Shown: positions 48,973 to 61,122, numbered from the stretch's first letter. The stretch: DNA of 63,430 nucleotides from an uncultured Prochlorococcus sp. (GCA_902634795.1 CACPLK010000003.1:1-63430); one strand, 5' to 3'. Numbers and translations: made by a program. The notes: a model not told the origin generated them from the letters alone.

Positions 48973-50733
48973 ATGACATTGCTGATTCAAAAATTTGGCG
49001 GCACCTCTCTTGGAAGCATTGAGCGAATCAAAGCTGTCGCGCAAAGAATCAAATCAACTAAAGACAAAGGCCATGATTTGGTAGTTGTTGTATCGGCAAT
49101 GGGACATCAAACTGATGAATTAACACAGCTAGCTTCAGAAATAACGGTTAATCCTCCTCCCCGAGAAATGGATATGCTCCTATCAACCGGAGAGCAAGTT
49201 TCAATATCATTATTGACAATGGCCCTAAATGAATTGGGCACACAAGCAATCTCTTTAACTGGAACTCAAGCTGGAATTATCACAGAATCAGCTCACGGAA
49301 AAGCCAGAATACTTGAAATTAGGACAGAACGAATAAAAAATCTAATAGATCAAGGCCAAACCATAGTCATTGCTGGATTCCAAGGAACCAGTCTTGGAAT
49401 AGGAGGAATCGCCGAAATTACCACTTTAGGAAGAGGAGGGTCAGATACTTCTGCAGTCGCTTTAGCAGCATCTCTTGAAGCGGCCAGATGTGAAATTTAT
49501 ACCGATGTGCCAGGCGTTTTAACAACCGATCCAAGAATTGTTAAAAGTGCAAAATTAATGAAAAGTATTAGTTGTGATGAAATGTTAGAGCTAGCCAGCC
49601 TTGGAGCGGCTGTTTTGCATCCTCGAGCAGTTGAAATAGCAAGAAATTTTGGCGTAACCCTTGTAGTCAAATCAAGTTGGGACAACCTCGATGGAACAAC
49701 TTTAACTAGTAACAAGAAAAATGTTTCTTCTAAAGGTGGTATAGAACATCGCAGTCCTGTCGATGGATTAGAACTTGTTGAGAATCAAGCAGTCGTAGCG
49801 TTATCTAATATCCCGGATCGTCCAGGAATTGCTGCTGAGCTTTTTGAATCTTTATCGGATGGTGGAGTTAATGTAGATCTTATTATTCAAGCAACACATC
49901 AAATAAATTCTAACGATATTACTTTTACGGTTGCAGAAAATGAATTACATAATGCACAAACTCAATGTGAAAAACTAATTAATAGTATTGGAGGTGAAAT
50001 ATCTTCCCAAAAGGGTCTGACTAAACTAAGTATTTACGGAGCTGGGATAATGGGGAGACCTGGAATAGCATCATCTCTATTCCAAACTCTATCTGATTCT
50101 GGTATTAATATTCGTCTGATAGCAACAAGTGAAGTCAAAGTAAGTTGTGTTATTGAAGCAGAATTAGGGAAAAAAGCATTGCGTAATATAGTAGAAGTTT
50201 TCAAGCTAACTGATAAACAAATTACTCTTAATCCATTAATTGAAAATAACAACGAACCAGAAGTACGAGGTATAGCTTTAGATAAAGATCAAATCCAAAT
50301 TAGCGTCAAAAATGTCCCAGACAAGCCAGGTACTGCTTCTACGATATGTTCCACATTGGCCGAGAAAAGTATCAGCTTAGATACAATAGTTCAATCAGAA
50401 AGAAAGCATATGGATAAAACAAAAGATATTAGTTTCACATTAAAGAAAAATGATAGAAGCCATGCTAAATATGCTTTAGAAGAATTGATTTCAAATTGGA
50501 AGGGATCAAAACTAGAAGAAGGAGAATCAATAGTCCGAATTAGCGCAGTAGGATCTGGAATGCCTTTCACAAAAGGAACAGCAGGTAAAATATTTAGAGC
50601 ACTAGCGAACCAAAAAATCAATATCGAAATGATCGCCACAAGTGAAATAAGAACAACTTGTATTATCTCAGAGAAATATGGTGAAAAAGCTTTAAATGAA
50701 ATTCATTCTTGCTTTGAGTTGGAAAAAAATTAA
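48973..50733 (+). CDS. lysC: Aspartate kinase with four ACT domains
   Basis: The 586-residue enzyme phosphorylates aspartate at the head of lysine, threonine and methionine synthesis. The kinase domain (1-250) shows LIQKFGGTSLGSIERI, TTLGRGGSDTSAVALAA and ELASLGAAVLHPRAVEIA. Four ACT modules follow (starting near PDRPGIAAELF, GRPGIASSLF, PDKPGTASTIC and TKGTAGKIF), twice the usual two. This long form is known from cyanobacteria and implies allosteric control by end products. dapA and asd of the same pathway are in the window. Confidence 0.95.
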   Translation: MTLLIQKFGGTSLGSIERIKAVAQRIKSTKDKGHDLVVVVSAMGHQTDELTQLASEITVNPPPREMDMLLSTGEQVSISLLTMALNELGTQAISLTGTQAGIITESAHGKARILEIRTERIKNLIDQGQTIVIAGFQGTSLGIGGIAEITTLGRGGSDTSAVALAASLEAARCEIYTDVPGVLTTDPRIVKSAKLMKSISCDEMLELASLGAAVLHPRAVEIARNFGVTLVVKSSWDNLDGTTLTSNKKNVSSKGGIEHRSPVDGLELVENQAVVALSNIPDRPGIAAELFESLSDGGVNVDLIIQATHQINSNDITFTVAENELHNAQTQCEKLINSIGGEISSQKGLTKLSIYGAGIMGRPGIASSLFQTLSDSGINIRLIATSEVKVSCVIEAELGKKALRNIVEVFKLTDKQITLNPLIENNNEPEVRGIALDKDQIQISVKNVPDKPGTASTICSTLAEKSISLDTIVQSERKHMDKTKDISFTLKKNDRSHAKYALEELISNWKGSKLEEGESIVRISAVGSGMPFTKGTAGKIFRALANQKINIEMIATSEIRTTCIISEKYGEKALNEIHSCFELEKN

Positions 50734-50746
50734 ACCTAAAAATATT

Positions 50747-52783
50747 TCATTTCCCAACTAATCTATGCCTCAATTTTTTAATCCGATCTCTGAGAATTGC
50801 AGCCTTCTCAAAATCTAAATCTTTAGCTGTTATTTTCATTTTAGATTCCAATTTTTCAATTAATTCAGGCAGAGATTCTAAAGAAACGCCGCTATCAGAA
50901 TCTTTGCCACTATGATCAATTAACTTATCAGCAATATCAACAAAATCTTCGGGATTACCATCTTGATTTAATCTTCTTGAGAGCTCTAAAAAAGAAAGAA
51001 TTGAATTATTTGCTTTCTTACCTGCTGGCTGAGGAGTTATACCATTCTCAAGATTATAGATATTTTGTATTTCACGGCGTCTTTCTGTCTCACTTATAGC
51101 CTTTTCCATAGAGTCTGTCATGTTATCTGCATAGAGCAAAGCTAAACCTTCAACATGTCTTGCTGCTCTACCAATTGTTTGTATCAAAGATCTTTGGGCT
51201 CTTAAAAATCCTTCTTTATCTGCATCTAGAATTACCACAAGTGAGACTTCAGGTAAATCTAAACCTTCTCTAAGTAGATTAACTCCTACCAAAACATCAT
51301 ATTCTCCAATTCTTAAATCCTGAATAATTTCAATTCTCTCGATTGAATGTATCTCTGAATGTAAATAGCGAACTCTTATTTTATTTTCAGATAAATAATC
51401 TGTAAGATCTTCAGCCATTCTTTTAGTGAGAGTCGTAACAAGTATTCTTTGATTTTTTGATGCTCTTTTTCTAATTTCGAAAAGTAAATCTTCTACTTGA
51501 CCATCTGTTGGACGCACTTCAACTAAAGGGTCTAAAACTCCTGTAGGTCTTATAACTTGCTCAATTACATTTCCTGTACTTTGAGACAATTCCCAATCAC
51601 CAGGAGTTGCACTTATAAAAACAGTTTGTTTTGCTTTATTCCAAAATTCTATATCTTTTAAAGGACGGTTATCAGCTGCACTAGGTAGTCTAAATCCATG
51701 GTCTATTAACACTTTTTTTCTAGCTTGATCACCATTATACATTGCTCTTAATTGAGGACAAGTAACATGGCTTTCATCAATAAGTAATAACCAATCTTTA
51801 GGAAAATAATCAATTAAGCACTCTGGGGCAGAGCCAGGTTCCCTTCCCGAGAGATGACGAGCATAATTTTCAACACCATTACAATATCCTACCTCTTTTA
51901 ACATTTCTAAATCATAAATTGTTCGTTGCTCTAACCTTTGAGCCTCAAGTAATTTACCCTCTTGATTAAGAAATTCTAATCTATCTTTTAATTCTTTTTT
52001 TATTTCTTTAATTGCAGATTCTAGACGATCTTTTGGAGTTACAAAATGTTTTGCTGGATATATATTAATTGAATCAAGTTTATTTAATATTTCTCCAGTA
52101 GTGGGATCGACATAGCTAATGCTTTCCACTTCATCTCCAAATAATTCAAGTCTTACAAGTCTGTCATCATATGCTGGGCCTATTTCTAATACATCTCCCC
52201 TAACTCTGAATCTACCTCTACTGATTTCAATATCGTTACGTGTATATTGATTGGAGACTAATGATCTAAGACAAGATCTTAAATCAATACTGTCACCAAG
52301 TTGAAATTTTACAGAAGCCTTTAAATATTCACTTGGAATTCCCAAGCCATATATACAACTTATTGAAGCAACAACTATGACATCATCTCGTTCAAATAAA
52401 GATCTAGTGGCGGAGTGGCGTAACATATCAATTTCTTCATTAATTGATGAAGTCTTGGCTATGTAAGTATCACTAACTGGAACATAAGCTTCTGGCTGAT
52501 AATAATCATAATAAGAGATGAAATATTCAACAGCATTATCAGGAAAAAATTCCCTCAACTCATTACATAATTGAGCTGCAAGTGTTTTATTATGAGCTAA
52601 AACTAATGCAGGCCTCCCAGTTTGAGCGATCAGATTAGCTATCGTAAAAGTCTTTCCTGTTCCAGTTGCACCTAATAAAGTTTGAAACTTTTTTCCATTA
52701 TTTACCCCTCTAACTAGTCCTTTAATAGCTGCAGGTTGATCACCTTTTGGAACATAAGGAGCTTTGAGTGTATATTCTGGCAT
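50747..52783 (-). CDS. uvrB: Excinuclease ABC subunit B
   Basis: The 678-residue protein has all helicase-like motifs of UvrB: Walker [17 protein letters not shown], the beta-hairpin segment [61 protein letters not shown], and the C-terminal UVR domain ([20 protein letters not shown]). It verifies damage and loads UvrC in nucleotide excision repair. Length is normal. It converges with lysC. Confidence 0.97.
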   Translation of the reverse strand: MPEYTLKAPYVPKGDQPAAIKGLVRGVNNGKKFQTLLGATGTGKTFTIANLIAQTGRPALVLAHNKTLAAQLCNELREFFPDNAVEYFISYYDYYQPEAYVPVSDTYIAKTSSINEEIDMLRHSATRSLFERDDVIVVASISCIYGLGIPSEYLKASVKFQLGDSIDLRSCLRSLVSNQYTRNDIEISRGRFRVRGDVLEIGPAYDDRLVRLELFGDEVESISYVDPTTGEILNKLDSINIYPAKHFVTPKDRLESAIKEIKKELKDRLEFLNQEGKLLEAQRLEQRTIYDLEMLKEVGYCNGVENYARHLSGREPGSAPECLIDYFPKDWLLLIDESHVTCPQLRAMYNGDQARKKVLIDHGFRLPSAADNRPLKDIEFWNKAKQTVFISATPGDWELSQSTGNVIEQVIRPTGVLDPLVEVRPTDGQVEDLLFEIRKRASKNQRILVTTLTKRMAEDLTDYLSENKIRVRYLHSEIHSIERIEIIQDLRIGEYDVLVGVNLLREGLDLPEVSLVVILDADKEGFLRAQRSLIQTIGRAARHVEGLALLYADNMTDSMEKAISETERRREIQNIYNLENGITPQPAGKKANNSILSFLELSRRLNQDGNPEDFVDIADKLIDHSGKDSDSGVSLESLPELIEKLESKMKITAKDLDFEKAAILRDRIKKLRHRLVGK

Positions 52784-52874
52784 ATTCTTATTAAATGATA
52801 AGAACAGATAAATTTATTAATTCCATATTCTTAAAATTTGGATCAAAAAAGTTTTATTTACCTTATAAAATTCA

Positions 52875-53651
52875 TTAATTAATCGTGGACACCAAGTTTA
52901 AAGAATCTAAGGCCTGACGAAGACCTTTTACAGTTGCAATCATGGCTAATTCAGTATGCAATTTATTGACAGCAGAACCAATACCAACACCATTAGCTCC
53001 AACTGAGATTGCCATTGGGACAGTTACTTCAGAGAGTCCAGAAGCACAAATCACAGGTACATCAATATGACTTTCCTTGAAAGCAGCGGAGATGGCGATA
53101 GTTCCAGCCAAAGTAGGTGAGGCTTTTTCTATTAATCCTAAAGTTCCAGGACTAATGGGATGAGAGCTAGTCCCCCCTTCTGTCTGAATTAAGTCGACCC
53201 CACTATCAACAAGATCCAAAGCTAATTTAGCTTGACTATCTAAGGGCAATATATGGGGAACAGTAACTGATAAAACAACTTCAGGTAACAGTCGACGAGA
53301 TTCAACCGCTAAGGAAAGGACCTCATCGGCTGAGAAAAAACGCCCATCTGAATAAAAAGAGTCAAAATTTCCAATCTCAATAATTGATGCTCCTGCATTC
53401 ACAGATTGAGGGAAAAGTTTTGGCTCAACAGAACTTACACAAACAGGAATATTTGAAGCCTCCACTGCCAGCTCTACTAATTTTGGGTCACAAGCAATGT
53501 CTAATAGATCAGCACCCCCAAGACCTGCAGCTTTAGAAATCCGAAATACTGATTCTGAATTAAAATTATTCAAACCAGAAATTACTTTCAATAAAGACCT
53601 ATTTTGAATACTCTTTTGAAGTGAAACTGGCAAAGTCTGCAAGCGTGTCAT
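52875..53651 (-). CDS. ycf23: Ycf23/DUF561 TIM-barrel protein
   Basis: The 258-residue protein belongs to a family shared by cyanobacteria and algal plastids. It has the look of a (beta/alpha)8 phosphate-binding barrel: [66 protein letters not shown] and [14 protein letters not shown]. Function is not established. Conservation in plastids suggests a role in basic metabolism. It is divergent from tilS with 25 bp between starts. Confidence 0.85.
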   Translation of the reverse strand: MTRLQTLPVSLQKSIQNRSLLKVISGLNNFNSESVFRISKAAGLGGADLLDIACDPKLVELAVEASNIPVCVSSVEPKLFPQSVNAGASIIEIGNFDSFYSDGRFFSADEVLSLAVESRRLLPEVVLSVTVPHILPLDSQAKLALDLVDSGVDLIQTEGGTSSHPISPGTLGLIEKASPTLAGTIAISAAFKESHIDVPVICASGLSEVTVPMAISVGANGVGIGSAVNKLHTELAMIATVKGLRQALDSLNLVSTIN

Positions 53652-53676
53652 AAAAACATCAAGTATTAATCTGATT

Positions 53677-54762
53677 GTGACACTGACTCAGCAAAAGAAC
53701 TTAAAAAATGCAATTAGAGCTCTGAAACCAAAGCAAATGTCACAATCTACTAAAAATGACAGGTCATGGAGTAAATGGCATATGCGTTTACACAAAAGGC
53801 TGAAACAAAATAAATCTCTGCTTCCCATTAACTCAACACTTATTTTAGCTATATCTGGCGGTCAAGATTCAATGGCCCTTCTTAAATTAATTATTGATTT
53901 AAGAAGGCTATATAAATGGCAAGTAGAAATCTGGCATGGAGATCACCAATGGCATAGTAAATCCAAGAAGATAGAAGAAGAACTCAAACTTTGGTGTCTT
54001 AATAAGCAAATATCATTTCACTCTAATAAAGCAAAGAAAGAAGTCGTAGCTAATGAGGAAAAAGCAAGAAATTGGAGATATAAAAACTTATTAATGAAAG
54101 CAAAGTTCTTATCATCAAAGAATATATATTTTCCATCTACAAGAATATTAACTGGTCATACAGCAACTGATCGAGCAGAAACAATCATTATGAACTTAGC
54201 CAGAGGAACTGATCTGATAGGACTTAGTACCCTTAAAGAACAAAGAACTTTAGAGAAAAATATAGATTTAGCCAGACCATTACTTATATTTAATAGAAGC
54301 GAAACACTCGAAATTTGTAAAGAGTTTAATTTGCCAATTTGGATTGATCCTTCAAATGAAAATATTAATTTGACAAGAAATAAAATTAGAAAAGAAATTT
54401 TACCTATTTTAAATTCAATACATAAAGGGGCAGACTCAAGAATAGCCTCCGTAGCTAATAGACTAGAAGGTTTTAGCAAAGATCAACAATCATTTGCAAA
54501 AATAGCAATAGAATTTTGCCAAGGAGAAGAAATCAACTCTCTGTCAAGACAAAAACTAATCAATTTGACAAATTCTATTAGAAAAATAATACTTTTTAAT
54601 TGGTTAAAAATGTTAGGAGTAACAAGAGTAACAGCTTTGCAAATCGAGGAAATAAATACTAAAACATCTCAAAAAAATCCACCTGGAACCATCCATCTTC
54701 ATGGAGACTTCCTCATAGGATGGAACAAAGAAACTATTTATATCTCAAATAAGACTAAGTAA
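53677..54762 (+). CDS. tilS: tRNA(Ile)-lysidine synthase
   Basis: The 361-residue protein (GTG start at 53677; the first 50 residues are poorly conserved, so a later start is possible) has the N-type ATP pyrophosphatase loop [13 protein letters not shown] and the motif [24 protein letters not shown]. The later [16 protein letters not shown] is typical. It converts C34 of the CAU-anticodon tRNA-Ile to lysidine so that it reads AUA. It has the short cyanobacterial length without the full C-terminal domains of E. coli TilS. Confidence 0.93.
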   Translation: MTLTQQKNLKNAIRALKPKQMSQSTKNDRSWSKWHMRLHKRLKQNKSLLPINSTLILAISGGQDSMALLKLIIDLRRLYKWQVEIWHGDHQWHSKSKKIEEELKLWCLNKQISFHSNKAKKEVVANEEKARNWRYKNLLMKAKFLSSKNIYFPSTRILTGHTATDRAETIIMNLARGTDLIGLSTLKEQRTLEKNIDLARPLLIFNRSETLEICKEFNLPIWIDPSNENINLTRNKIRKEILPILNSIHKGADSRIASVANRLEGFSKDQQSFAKIAIEFCQGEEINSLSRQKLINLTNSIRKIILFNWLKMLGVTRVTALQIEEINTKTSQKNPPGTIHLHGDFLIGWNKETIYISNKTK

Positions 54763-54782
54763 AAGAAACAAATATAAAGTTA

Positions 54783-56732
54783 TCAGCTAATTGCTGATCT
54801 GCGACGTCTTGTTCTTCCAGATGGCATTTCCTCAGAATTGCTTTCGTTATTTGTTTTTTGTTGCGTTGATGAACTTTTATCTGTATTGGTTACTGGTGCA
54901 TTGGTTGTCTTAGGAGCTTTATCAGCGGTTTTTTTCACTACTTGTCGTGAGTCGGGCTGTTGATCAAGTTGAGGTTTATATGCACGAGTTCCACCAGGAG
55001 CAGGTTGAACAAGACAAAGAATTAATGGCTCAGCTTGCACCTCCCTTCTCAATCGACGAGATAATCCTGATTCAACCTCTCTTTGCAAACCAATCCAATC
55101 GACCTCAACTGACTTACCTCCTGTTTTAAGAACAAGTTGTTTCCATCTATTTTCTAAGACCCAGTTAATCTCTCTTTCAGTCCAATTGACCATTGTTTTA
55201 GCATCAACATTAGTGATAACACCACGAAGATTGACCCTCGGAGGTGCAACCATTACGCCATCAGTACTAATCGGGGTTAGCACTGTAATAACTCCATCAT
55301 CAGCAAGTTGCTGACGTTCTTTTAAAACTCGAGTATCTACTACTCCTGTTCTAGAAGAATCGAGTAATTCAACTCCTGATTTCACTGGTGATCCTTGCAC
55401 AAGAGAATCTGGTCTTAATTCAGCAACGTCTCCATTTTCCATAACCAATACATTCTCTGGATGAACACCCATTGATACAGCAGTCTTTCCATGGAGAACT
55501 TGCATTCTGTACTCCCCATGCACAGGAATGAAGTATTTAGGTCTAGTTAATCCAAGCATCCATTTTTGGTCTTCTTGGCATCCATGGCCTGAAACATGAA
55601 TCCCCTTATCTTTGCCGTAAATCACTTTTGCACCCAATTTGATTAATTTATCAATTGTATGCATTACGGAAATAGTATTTCCAGGAATTGGACTAGCAGA
55701 AAAAATTACAGTATCGCTGGTTTTTAATTGAACATGTTGATGCTCGCCTCTGGCGATACGACTCAAAGCAGCCATTGATTCACCTTGACTACCTGTCATC
55801 AATAAAAAAGTCTCTCTATCAGGCAAATCTCTGATCTGTTTAATTGGAAAAAATAAATCATCAGGAAAACGCATATATCCAAGTTCTCTTGCTTTCCCAA
55901 CCACATTGAGCATTGAACGACCTAGCAAGCCAACTTTTCTACCGTTTTTCATTGCTAGCTCTAACAGCATCGCTACACGATGAGTTGAACTAGCAAAAGT
56001 AGTAACCATAACTCTGCCCTCAGCAGTAGCAATATATCTATCTAAATTTGGAAAAACAGAATATTCAGAGGGCGTAAATCCTGAAACTTCAGAGTTGGTT
56101 GAATCAGATAGAAGGCAAAGAACACCTTTATCTCCATAATGAGCCATTCTGGCTAAATCTGCAGGCTGTCCGTCAGGTGGGGTATGGTCGAACTTAAAAT
56201 CACCAGTGAAAAATACTACACCTACTGGAGTAGTCACTGCGAAAGAATAACTGTCTGAAATTGAATGGGTATTTCTTACAAATTCCACTGAAAAATGTTG
56301 TCCAACTTTAATAACTTCTCTTGGTCCACATACTTGTATCGTTGTCCGGTCAGCAACTCCTGCTTCCTCCATTTTACCCCTAAGCATAGACATAGCGAGG
56401 GGAGGTCCATACACAATTGGAATATTAAAGTTCTTTAAATGATGAGAAATTCCTCCAATATGGTCCTCATGACCGTGAGTAACAACCAAACCTCTGATAC
56501 GTTTTTGATTTTCACGTAGATAAGTAGTGTCTGGCATGACAACATTTACTCCATGCATCCCATCAGTTGGAAAAGCCAGACCAGCATCAAGAATCATGAT
56601 GTCGTCTCCATATTCAAAGACGCAAGTATTCTTTCCAATTTCTCCGAGGCCCCCTAAGGGAATAATCCTCAAACAAGGAGATTTTGATTGATTATTTTTT
56701 GAACCTTGAGAATTCATTGAACTTGATGTCAT
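54783..56732 (-). CDS. rnj: Ribonuclease J
   Basis: The 649-residue protein is a metallo-beta-lactamase/beta-CASP RNase. The metal site motif THGHEDHIGGI is followed by the beta-CASP region (SDSTNSEVSGFTPSE, SASPIPGNT, HVSGHGCQEDQKWML), and the C-terminal domain (PPRVNLRGVITNVDAKT) leads to a disordered tail of about 60 residues rich in Lys, Thr, Ser and Asn ending in an Arg cluster. It acts in mRNA turnover and 5'-3' processing. It is transcribed after dapA on the same strand (73-bp gap). Confidence 0.95.
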   Translation of the reverse strand: MTSSSMNSQGSKNNQSKSPCLRIIPLGGLGEIGKNTCVFEYGDDIMILDAGLAFPTDGMHGVNVVMPDTTYLRENQKRIRGLVVTHGHEDHIGGISHHLKNFNIPIVYGPPLAMSMLRGKMEEAGVADRTTIQVCGPREVIKVGQHFSVEFVRNTHSISDSYSFAVTTPVGVVFFTGDFKFDHTPPDGQPADLARMAHYGDKGVLCLLSDSTNSEVSGFTPSEYSVFPNLDRYIATAEGRVMVTTFASSTHRVAMLLELAMKNGRKVGLLGRSMLNVVGKARELGYMRFPDDLFFPIKQIRDLPDRETFLLMTGSQGESMAALSRIARGEHQHVQLKTSDTVIFSASPIPGNTISVMHTIDKLIKLGAKVIYGKDKGIHVSGHGCQEDQKWMLGLTRPKYFIPVHGEYRMQVLHGKTAVSMGVHPENVLVMENGDVAELRPDSLVQGSPVKSGVELLDSSRTGVVDTRVLKERQQLADDGVITVLTPISTDGVMVAPPRVNLRGVITNVDAKTMVNWTEREINWVLENRWKQLVLKTGGKSVEVDWIGLQREVESGLSRRLRREVQAEPLILCLVQPAPGGTRAYKPQLDQQPDSRQVVKKTADKAPKTTNAPVTNTDKSSSTQQKTNNESNSEEMPSGRTRRRRSAIS

Positions 56733-56805
56733 GGAAAAATTTATGTGAAAAAACTTGGTTGTTACCTAAATGAAAGCCAAACCCACTTTTAAAAGAAGGA
56801 ATAGA

Positions 56806-57717
56806 TCAAATCAATCTCAAAGAAGACAGTATCTTCAAGAGTTCTTCTTTCATTTCGCTGTTTAAAGAGACTAAAGGACTTCTAGGAGGTCCAACAGACC
56901 AACCAATAAGTTGAAGTGCAGCTTTCACAGGAATGGGATTTGTGGTTGCAAAAAGAGATTTAAAAAGAGGTTGTAATGTCTCATGCAAATAAAGTGAATC
57001 AGCATATTTACCTTCTAGAAAACTCTCTATAATTTTCTTCAAATTGGGACCAACTAAATGACTTGCAACACTTACTACACCTACTGCCCCAACTGAAAGC
57101 ATTGGCAAAAGCAAAGCATCATCGCCGCTATAGATAGCTAAATTTGGTCCACAATAGTGTCTTAATTGGGTCACTTCTTCTGTTGTTCCGCTTGCAGCTT
57201 TGAAACTGACTACATTACTGCAATCCATAAGCTTACTTACAATACTAGGCGATATCGAACACCCTGTCCGCCCCGGTATGTTGTAAAGCATCAAAGGCAA
57301 CTCTGGAGCAGCATCAGCAATAGCTCGAAAATGAACTTCTAATCCTTCTTGAGGTGGTTTGTTGTAATAAGGAACCACAACTAAGGCACCATCAGCACCT
57401 GAATTAGCTGCTTCCTTTGTAGCTTCCATTGCCTCAGAGGTCGAATTACTTCCGGTTCCTGCCAAAACTTTAGCTCTTGAAGCAATAGAATTTTTCACTG
57501 TGACCAACATCTTTTGTTGTTCTTGCCAAGTTAAAGTCGGTGACTCTCCTGTAGTTCCACATACAACTATTCCATCTGAACCTTGATCAACTAAATAATT
57601 TGCCAAATCAGCAGCCAAACCATAATCTACAGACCCATTTTCATCAAACGGAGTCACCATAGCCGTTAGCATTCTTCCAAAAGGTGCTGGTGATAACAAA
57701 GCTGACTTACTCATCAT
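56806..57717 (-). CDS. dapA: 4-hydroxy-tetrahydrodipicolinate synthase
   Basis: The 303-residue TIM-barrel aldolase has [33 protein letters not shown] (catalytic Tyr) and VVSFKAASG with the Schiff-base Lys. It condenses pyruvate with aspartate semialdehyde in lysine synthesis. Its first codons overlap the asd stop by 4 bp, so both genes of the pathway are co-translated. Confidence 0.96.
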   Translation of the reverse strand: MMSKSALLSPAPFGRMLTAMVTPFDENGSVDYGLAADLANYLVDQGSDGIVVCGTTGESPTLTWQEQQKMLVTVKNSIASRAKVLAGTGSNSTSEAMEATKEAANSGADGALVVVPYYNKPPQEGLEVHFRAIADAAPELPLMLYNIPGRTGCSISPSIVSKLMDCSNVVSFKAASGTTEEVTQLRHYCGPNLAIYSGDDALLLPMLSVGAVGVVSVASHLVGPNLKKIIESFLEGKYADSLYLHETLQPLFKSLFATTNPIPVKAALQLIGWSVGPPRSPLVSLNSEMKEELLKILSSLRLI

Positions 57718-58745
57718 TTCGTTGGCAGTAGAAGTTCAGCAATTTGCACTGCATTCAATGCAGCTCCCTTGCGAATTTGATCTCCACATAACCATAGTTC
57801 CAAAGCATTGGGGTTACTTATGTCCTGCCTTATACGACCAACAGATATTGGGTCTCTACCATTTACATCCTGTGGCATCGGGAAACGATTGTTCTCCAAA
57901 TCCTCAAGTATCTCAACTCCTGGTGCGGATTCCAAAATCTCATAAGCTTCTTTTACTGGGAAAGGCTTTGTAAATTCAATATTTACTGATTCAGAATGCG
58001 CTCTTAAAACTGGAACTCTGACACATGTTGCGGTCAAAGAAAGCTGTGGATCTCCAAGAATCTTCCGGGTTTCATTAACCATTTTCATTTCCTCCTCGCA
58101 ATAATTATTAGATTGCAAAGGTGAATTATGCAAAAAAAGATTAAATGCCAAAGAATAAGGAAGAACTGTACTTTTTGGAGTTATTCCATCTAACACTTCT
58201 TGACTTAATTTTTGTAATTCTTCCATTGCCATTGCCCCCGCACCACTAGCGGATTGGTAGGTTGAGACAACAACTCTCTTGATGGGAATATGTCTAGTCA
58301 ATGGGGATAGAACCAACGCTAATAAAATAGTTGTGCAATTGGGATTGGAAATTAAACCATTGTGCTTACATGCATCGACAGGATTAACTTCAGGAACAAC
58401 TAAAGGAACATCTTTTTCCATACGAAATGCACTTGAATTATCAATCATCAAAGCTCCTGAACTTTTAATAGCATCTTTCCACTTTTTAGATATCGAACCC
58501 CCAGCAGAAGCTAAAACTAAATCTACATTTTTAAAACTCTGTTGATTTGTTTCTTGCACTATCAATGTAGTTCCACAAAAGTCCTGTCTCTGCCCAGCCG
58601 AGCGATTAGAAGCTAATAAGATTAATTTTTCAATTGGAAAACATCTCTCTTCAAGCAAAGCCAATAATTCCCTGCCTACAACTCCACTCGATCCAAGGAT
58701 CGCAACTGTAAGAGGTCTATTTGGAAAAAGAAACTGTGGGTTCAA
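57714..58745 (-). CDS. asd: Aspartate-semialdehyde dehydrogenase
   Basis: The 343-residue enzyme makes aspartate semialdehyde from aspartyl phosphate. The NADP motif is [15 protein letters not shown], the active-site Cys lies in [14 protein letters not shown] near residue 135, and [17 protein letters not shown] and [15 protein letters not shown] are family hallmarks. It is the first gene of an asd-dapA pair and is divergent from tig. Confidence 0.96.
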   Translation of the reverse strand: MNPQFLFPNRPLTVAILGSSGVVGRELLALLEERCFPIEKLILLASNRSAGQRQDFCGTTLIVQETNQQSFKNVDLVLASAGGSISKKWKDAIKSSGALMIDNSSAFRMEKDVPLVVPEVNPVDACKHNGLISNPNCTTILLALVLSPLTRHIPIKRVVVSTYQSASGAGAMAMEELQKLSQEVLDGITPKSTVLPYSLAFNLFLHNSPLQSNNYCEEEMKMVNETRKILGDPQLSLTATCVRVPVLRAHSESVNIEFTKPFPVKEAYEILESAPGVEILEDLENNRFPMPQDVNGRDPISVGRIRQDISNPNALELWLCGDQIRKGAALNAVQIAELLLPTK

Positions 58746-58897
58746 ACTTGATAAAGATAATAAAAAGGTTTAACAAAAAATTTTTCTTATTGGAAAAATC
58801 AACAAATAACAAATTTTTCGATACTTTTTAGGCCACAATAGCTTTGGAAGTGAATTAACGCTTTCTTACGCTAACCAAATTTGAGAATTCCGTTTCA

Positions 58898-60316
58898 ATG
58901 AGTGCTGCCAAATTAAAAGTAACAACCAGTTCGAAACCTAATAGCAGAATTGCTGTGGAGGTTGAAGTGCCCGCAGATCGATGCAAAAATAGTTACAACG
59001 AAGCTTTAAGCAAACTCAGCAAATCTATTTCAATTCCTGGTTTTCGCAAAGGCAAAGTTCCAAAAGCAGTAGTCATTCAGCAAATTGGAGTCAAAAGAAT
59101 ACAAGCCTCTGCATTAGAGTCACTTTTGCAAAAAGTATGGACAGAAACATTAGATCAGGAAGGAATCGAACCTTTATGTGAGCCTGAACTCGAGGATGGC
59201 TTCGAAACCATTTTAGAAACATTTAACCCTGAAAAAATTCTCACATTAAAACTTGAAACTGATGTGGCTCCTAGTCCAACTTTAAAAAAATCTTCAGGCC
59301 TTACTGCTGAAGTAGAGAATTTAATCTTTGATCCAAAAAAAGTAGATGAACTTATTGAGCAATCCAGGGCTCAACTTGCAACTAAGGTCCCAGTGAGTGA
59401 TCGTGCGGCGAAAAAAGGAGATCTTGCGCTAGTAAGCTTTACAGGGAGTTTCACCGATGATGGAAGCGAAATTGAAGGGGGAAGCGCGAATTCAATAGAA
59501 ATAGAACTTGAAGAAGGAAGAATGATTCCTGGGTTCATTGAAGGTGTAATTGGAATGAACATCAATGATGAGAAAACATTAAAATGTGAATTTCCTAAGG
59601 ATTATCATCAAGAGGATGCGAAAGGCAGAAAAGCTGAATTCAAAGTAAGTCTGGAAGATTTAAAAATTAAAGAATTACCAGAACTAAATGACGAATTTGC
59701 CAAGCAAGCAAGTGATAAAGAAAATATGAATGACTTACGTGCTGATCTTGAAAAAAGGCTCAAAGAGGATACTGACAGGAAACAAACGAAAAATCGGCAG
59801 GACTCACTTCTTGACGCTTTGGTAAAAGAGCTTGAAGTTGAGCTACCAAAAAGTCTTATTGATCAAGAAGTCAGGGTAATTGTTGAACAAACAGCTCAAA
59901 ATTTTGCCCAGCAGGGAATTGATGTTAAATCAATGTTTACTCCAGAACTTGTTAAATCACTAATGGAGTCTTCAAAAGGAGAAGCAGAGAAAAAGCTTCG
60001 ACAAAAACTCGCTTTAAATGCTTTGGCTAAGTCGGAAAAAATTGAAGTTTCACAAAAAGAAATCAATGCAAAACTCAAAGAAGTAGAAGCTGATATCAAA
60101 TTATCAAAAGAAAAGAATATCGATGAAGATCGTCTGAAAGATGCTATAACTGATGATTTATTGCAAGAAAAATTATTGGTATGGCTTGAAGAAAATAATA
60201 CTATTGTTGAAAAAGCCCCTGAAAAAACTAAGAGTCAAAGCAAGGAGAAAAGCTCTAAAAAGAAAACAACAAATACAAATAAAGAAAAGAAAAGTTCTAA
60301 AACACCCAAATCCTAG
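58898..60316 (+). CDS. tig: Trigger factor
   Basis: The 472-residue ribosome-bound chaperone has the ribosome-docking signature ISIPGFRKGKVPKAVV (the GFRxGK motif), a PPIase domain (GDLALVSFTGSFTDDG, MIPGFIEGVIGMN) and the helical C-terminal domain. The last 35 residues are a low-complexity Lys/Ser/Thr tail (KSKKKTT-type), extra to the standard domain. It leads the tig - clpP - clpX series. Confidence 0.96.
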   Translation: MSAAKLKVTTSSKPNSRIAVEVEVPADRCKNSYNEALSKLSKSISIPGFRKGKVPKAVVIQQIGVKRIQASALESLLQKVWTETLDQEGIEPLCEPELEDGFETILETFNPEKILTLKLETDVAPSPTLKKSSGLTAEVENLIFDPKKVDELIEQSRAQLATKVPVSDRAAKKGDLALVSFTGSFTDDGSEIEGGSANSIEIELEEGRMIPGFIEGVIGMNINDEKTLKCEFPKDYHQEDAKGRKAEFKVSLEDLKIKELPELNDEFAKQASDKENMNDLRADLEKRLKEDTDRKQTKNRQDSLLDALVKELEVELPKSLIDQEVRVIVEQTAQNFAQQGIDVKSMFTPELVKSLMESSKGEAEKKLRQKLALNALAKSEKIEVSQKEINAKLKEVEADIKLSKEKNIDEDRLKDAITDDLLQEKLLVWLEENNTIVEKAPEKTKSQSKEKSSKKKTTNTNKEKKSSKTPKS

Positions 60317-60359
60317 TTTCTACACATAGATTAAAAGTATTAGCCATCAAAAGTTTAAG

Positions 60360-61016
60360 TTGATTGAAGCAAGACAAAATCATCCCATCAATAGTTCATG
60401 GAAGAACTCCTGTCTATATTCAGGGCCCGGAGTTCTTCCAACAGTAATCGAACAATCAGGTCAGGGTGATCGAGCATTTGATATTTACTCTCGATTGCTT
60501 CGTGAAAGAATCATCTTTCTAGGAACTGATGTAAATGATCAAGTTGCAGATGCATTGGTTGCTCAAATGCTTTTTTTAGAAGCTGATGATCCCGAAAAAG
60601 ATATTCAGTTGTATATCAACTCTCCTGGAGGATCAGTAACTGCTGGACTAGCTATCTATGACACCATGCAGCAAGTGAGTCCGGATGTCATAACAATTTG
60701 CTATGGCCTTGCTGCGAGCATGGGTGCTTTTCTTCTCTCTGGAGGGACAAAAGGTAAAAGACTTGCATTGCCCAATTCCAGAATAATGATTCATCAACCT
60801 CTTGGTGGCGCTCAAGGTCAAGCTGTAGAAATTGAAATCCAAGCCAAAGAAATTCTCTACTTAAAAGAAACTCTTAATTCACTTTTGGCAGAGCATACTG
60901 GGCAAAATATTGACAAGATTTCAGAAGACACTGATCGTGACCACTTTCTTTCTCCCGAAGAAGCGGTTGAATATGGCCTGATCGACAAAGTGGTTTCCAG
61001 TCTCAACTCCATATGA
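60360..61016 (+). CDS. clpP: ATP-dependent Clp protease proteolytic subunit
   Basis: The 218-residue protease starts at TTG 60360; no ATG exists in frame before the conserved [12 protein letters not shown] segment, so a non-ATG start is needed. The catalytic Ser is in [14 protein letters not shown] (S120), the His in [15 protein letters not shown] (H145), and the Asp follows in [14 protein letters not shown]. It forms the barrel that degrades substrates unfolded by ClpX, encoded 106 bp downstream. Confidence 0.94.
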   Translation: MIEARQNHPINSSWKNSCLYSGPGVLPTVIEQSGQGDRAFDIYSRLLRERIIFLGTDVNDQVADALVAQMLFLEADDPEKDIQLYINSPGGSVTAGLAIYDTMQQVSPDVITICYGLAASMGAFLLSGGTKGKRLALPNSRIMIHQPLGGAQGQAVEIEIQAKEILYLKETLNSLLAEHTGQNIDKISEDTDRDHFLSPEEAVEYGLIDKVVSSLNSI

Positions 61017-61122
61017 ATCATTAAGGAAGGCTGACAAGGCATCAATCCTCAGTGATCCTATTAATTGAGACTGTATAAATTCACTCTCGGTCTCCTATTT
61101 TATCTGTTTTTTTTAGAGCTCG

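Noticed and set aside
48973-50733. Four ACT domains in aspartate kinase as a novelty
   Set aside because: The doubled ACT arrangement is known for cyanobacterial aspartate kinases.
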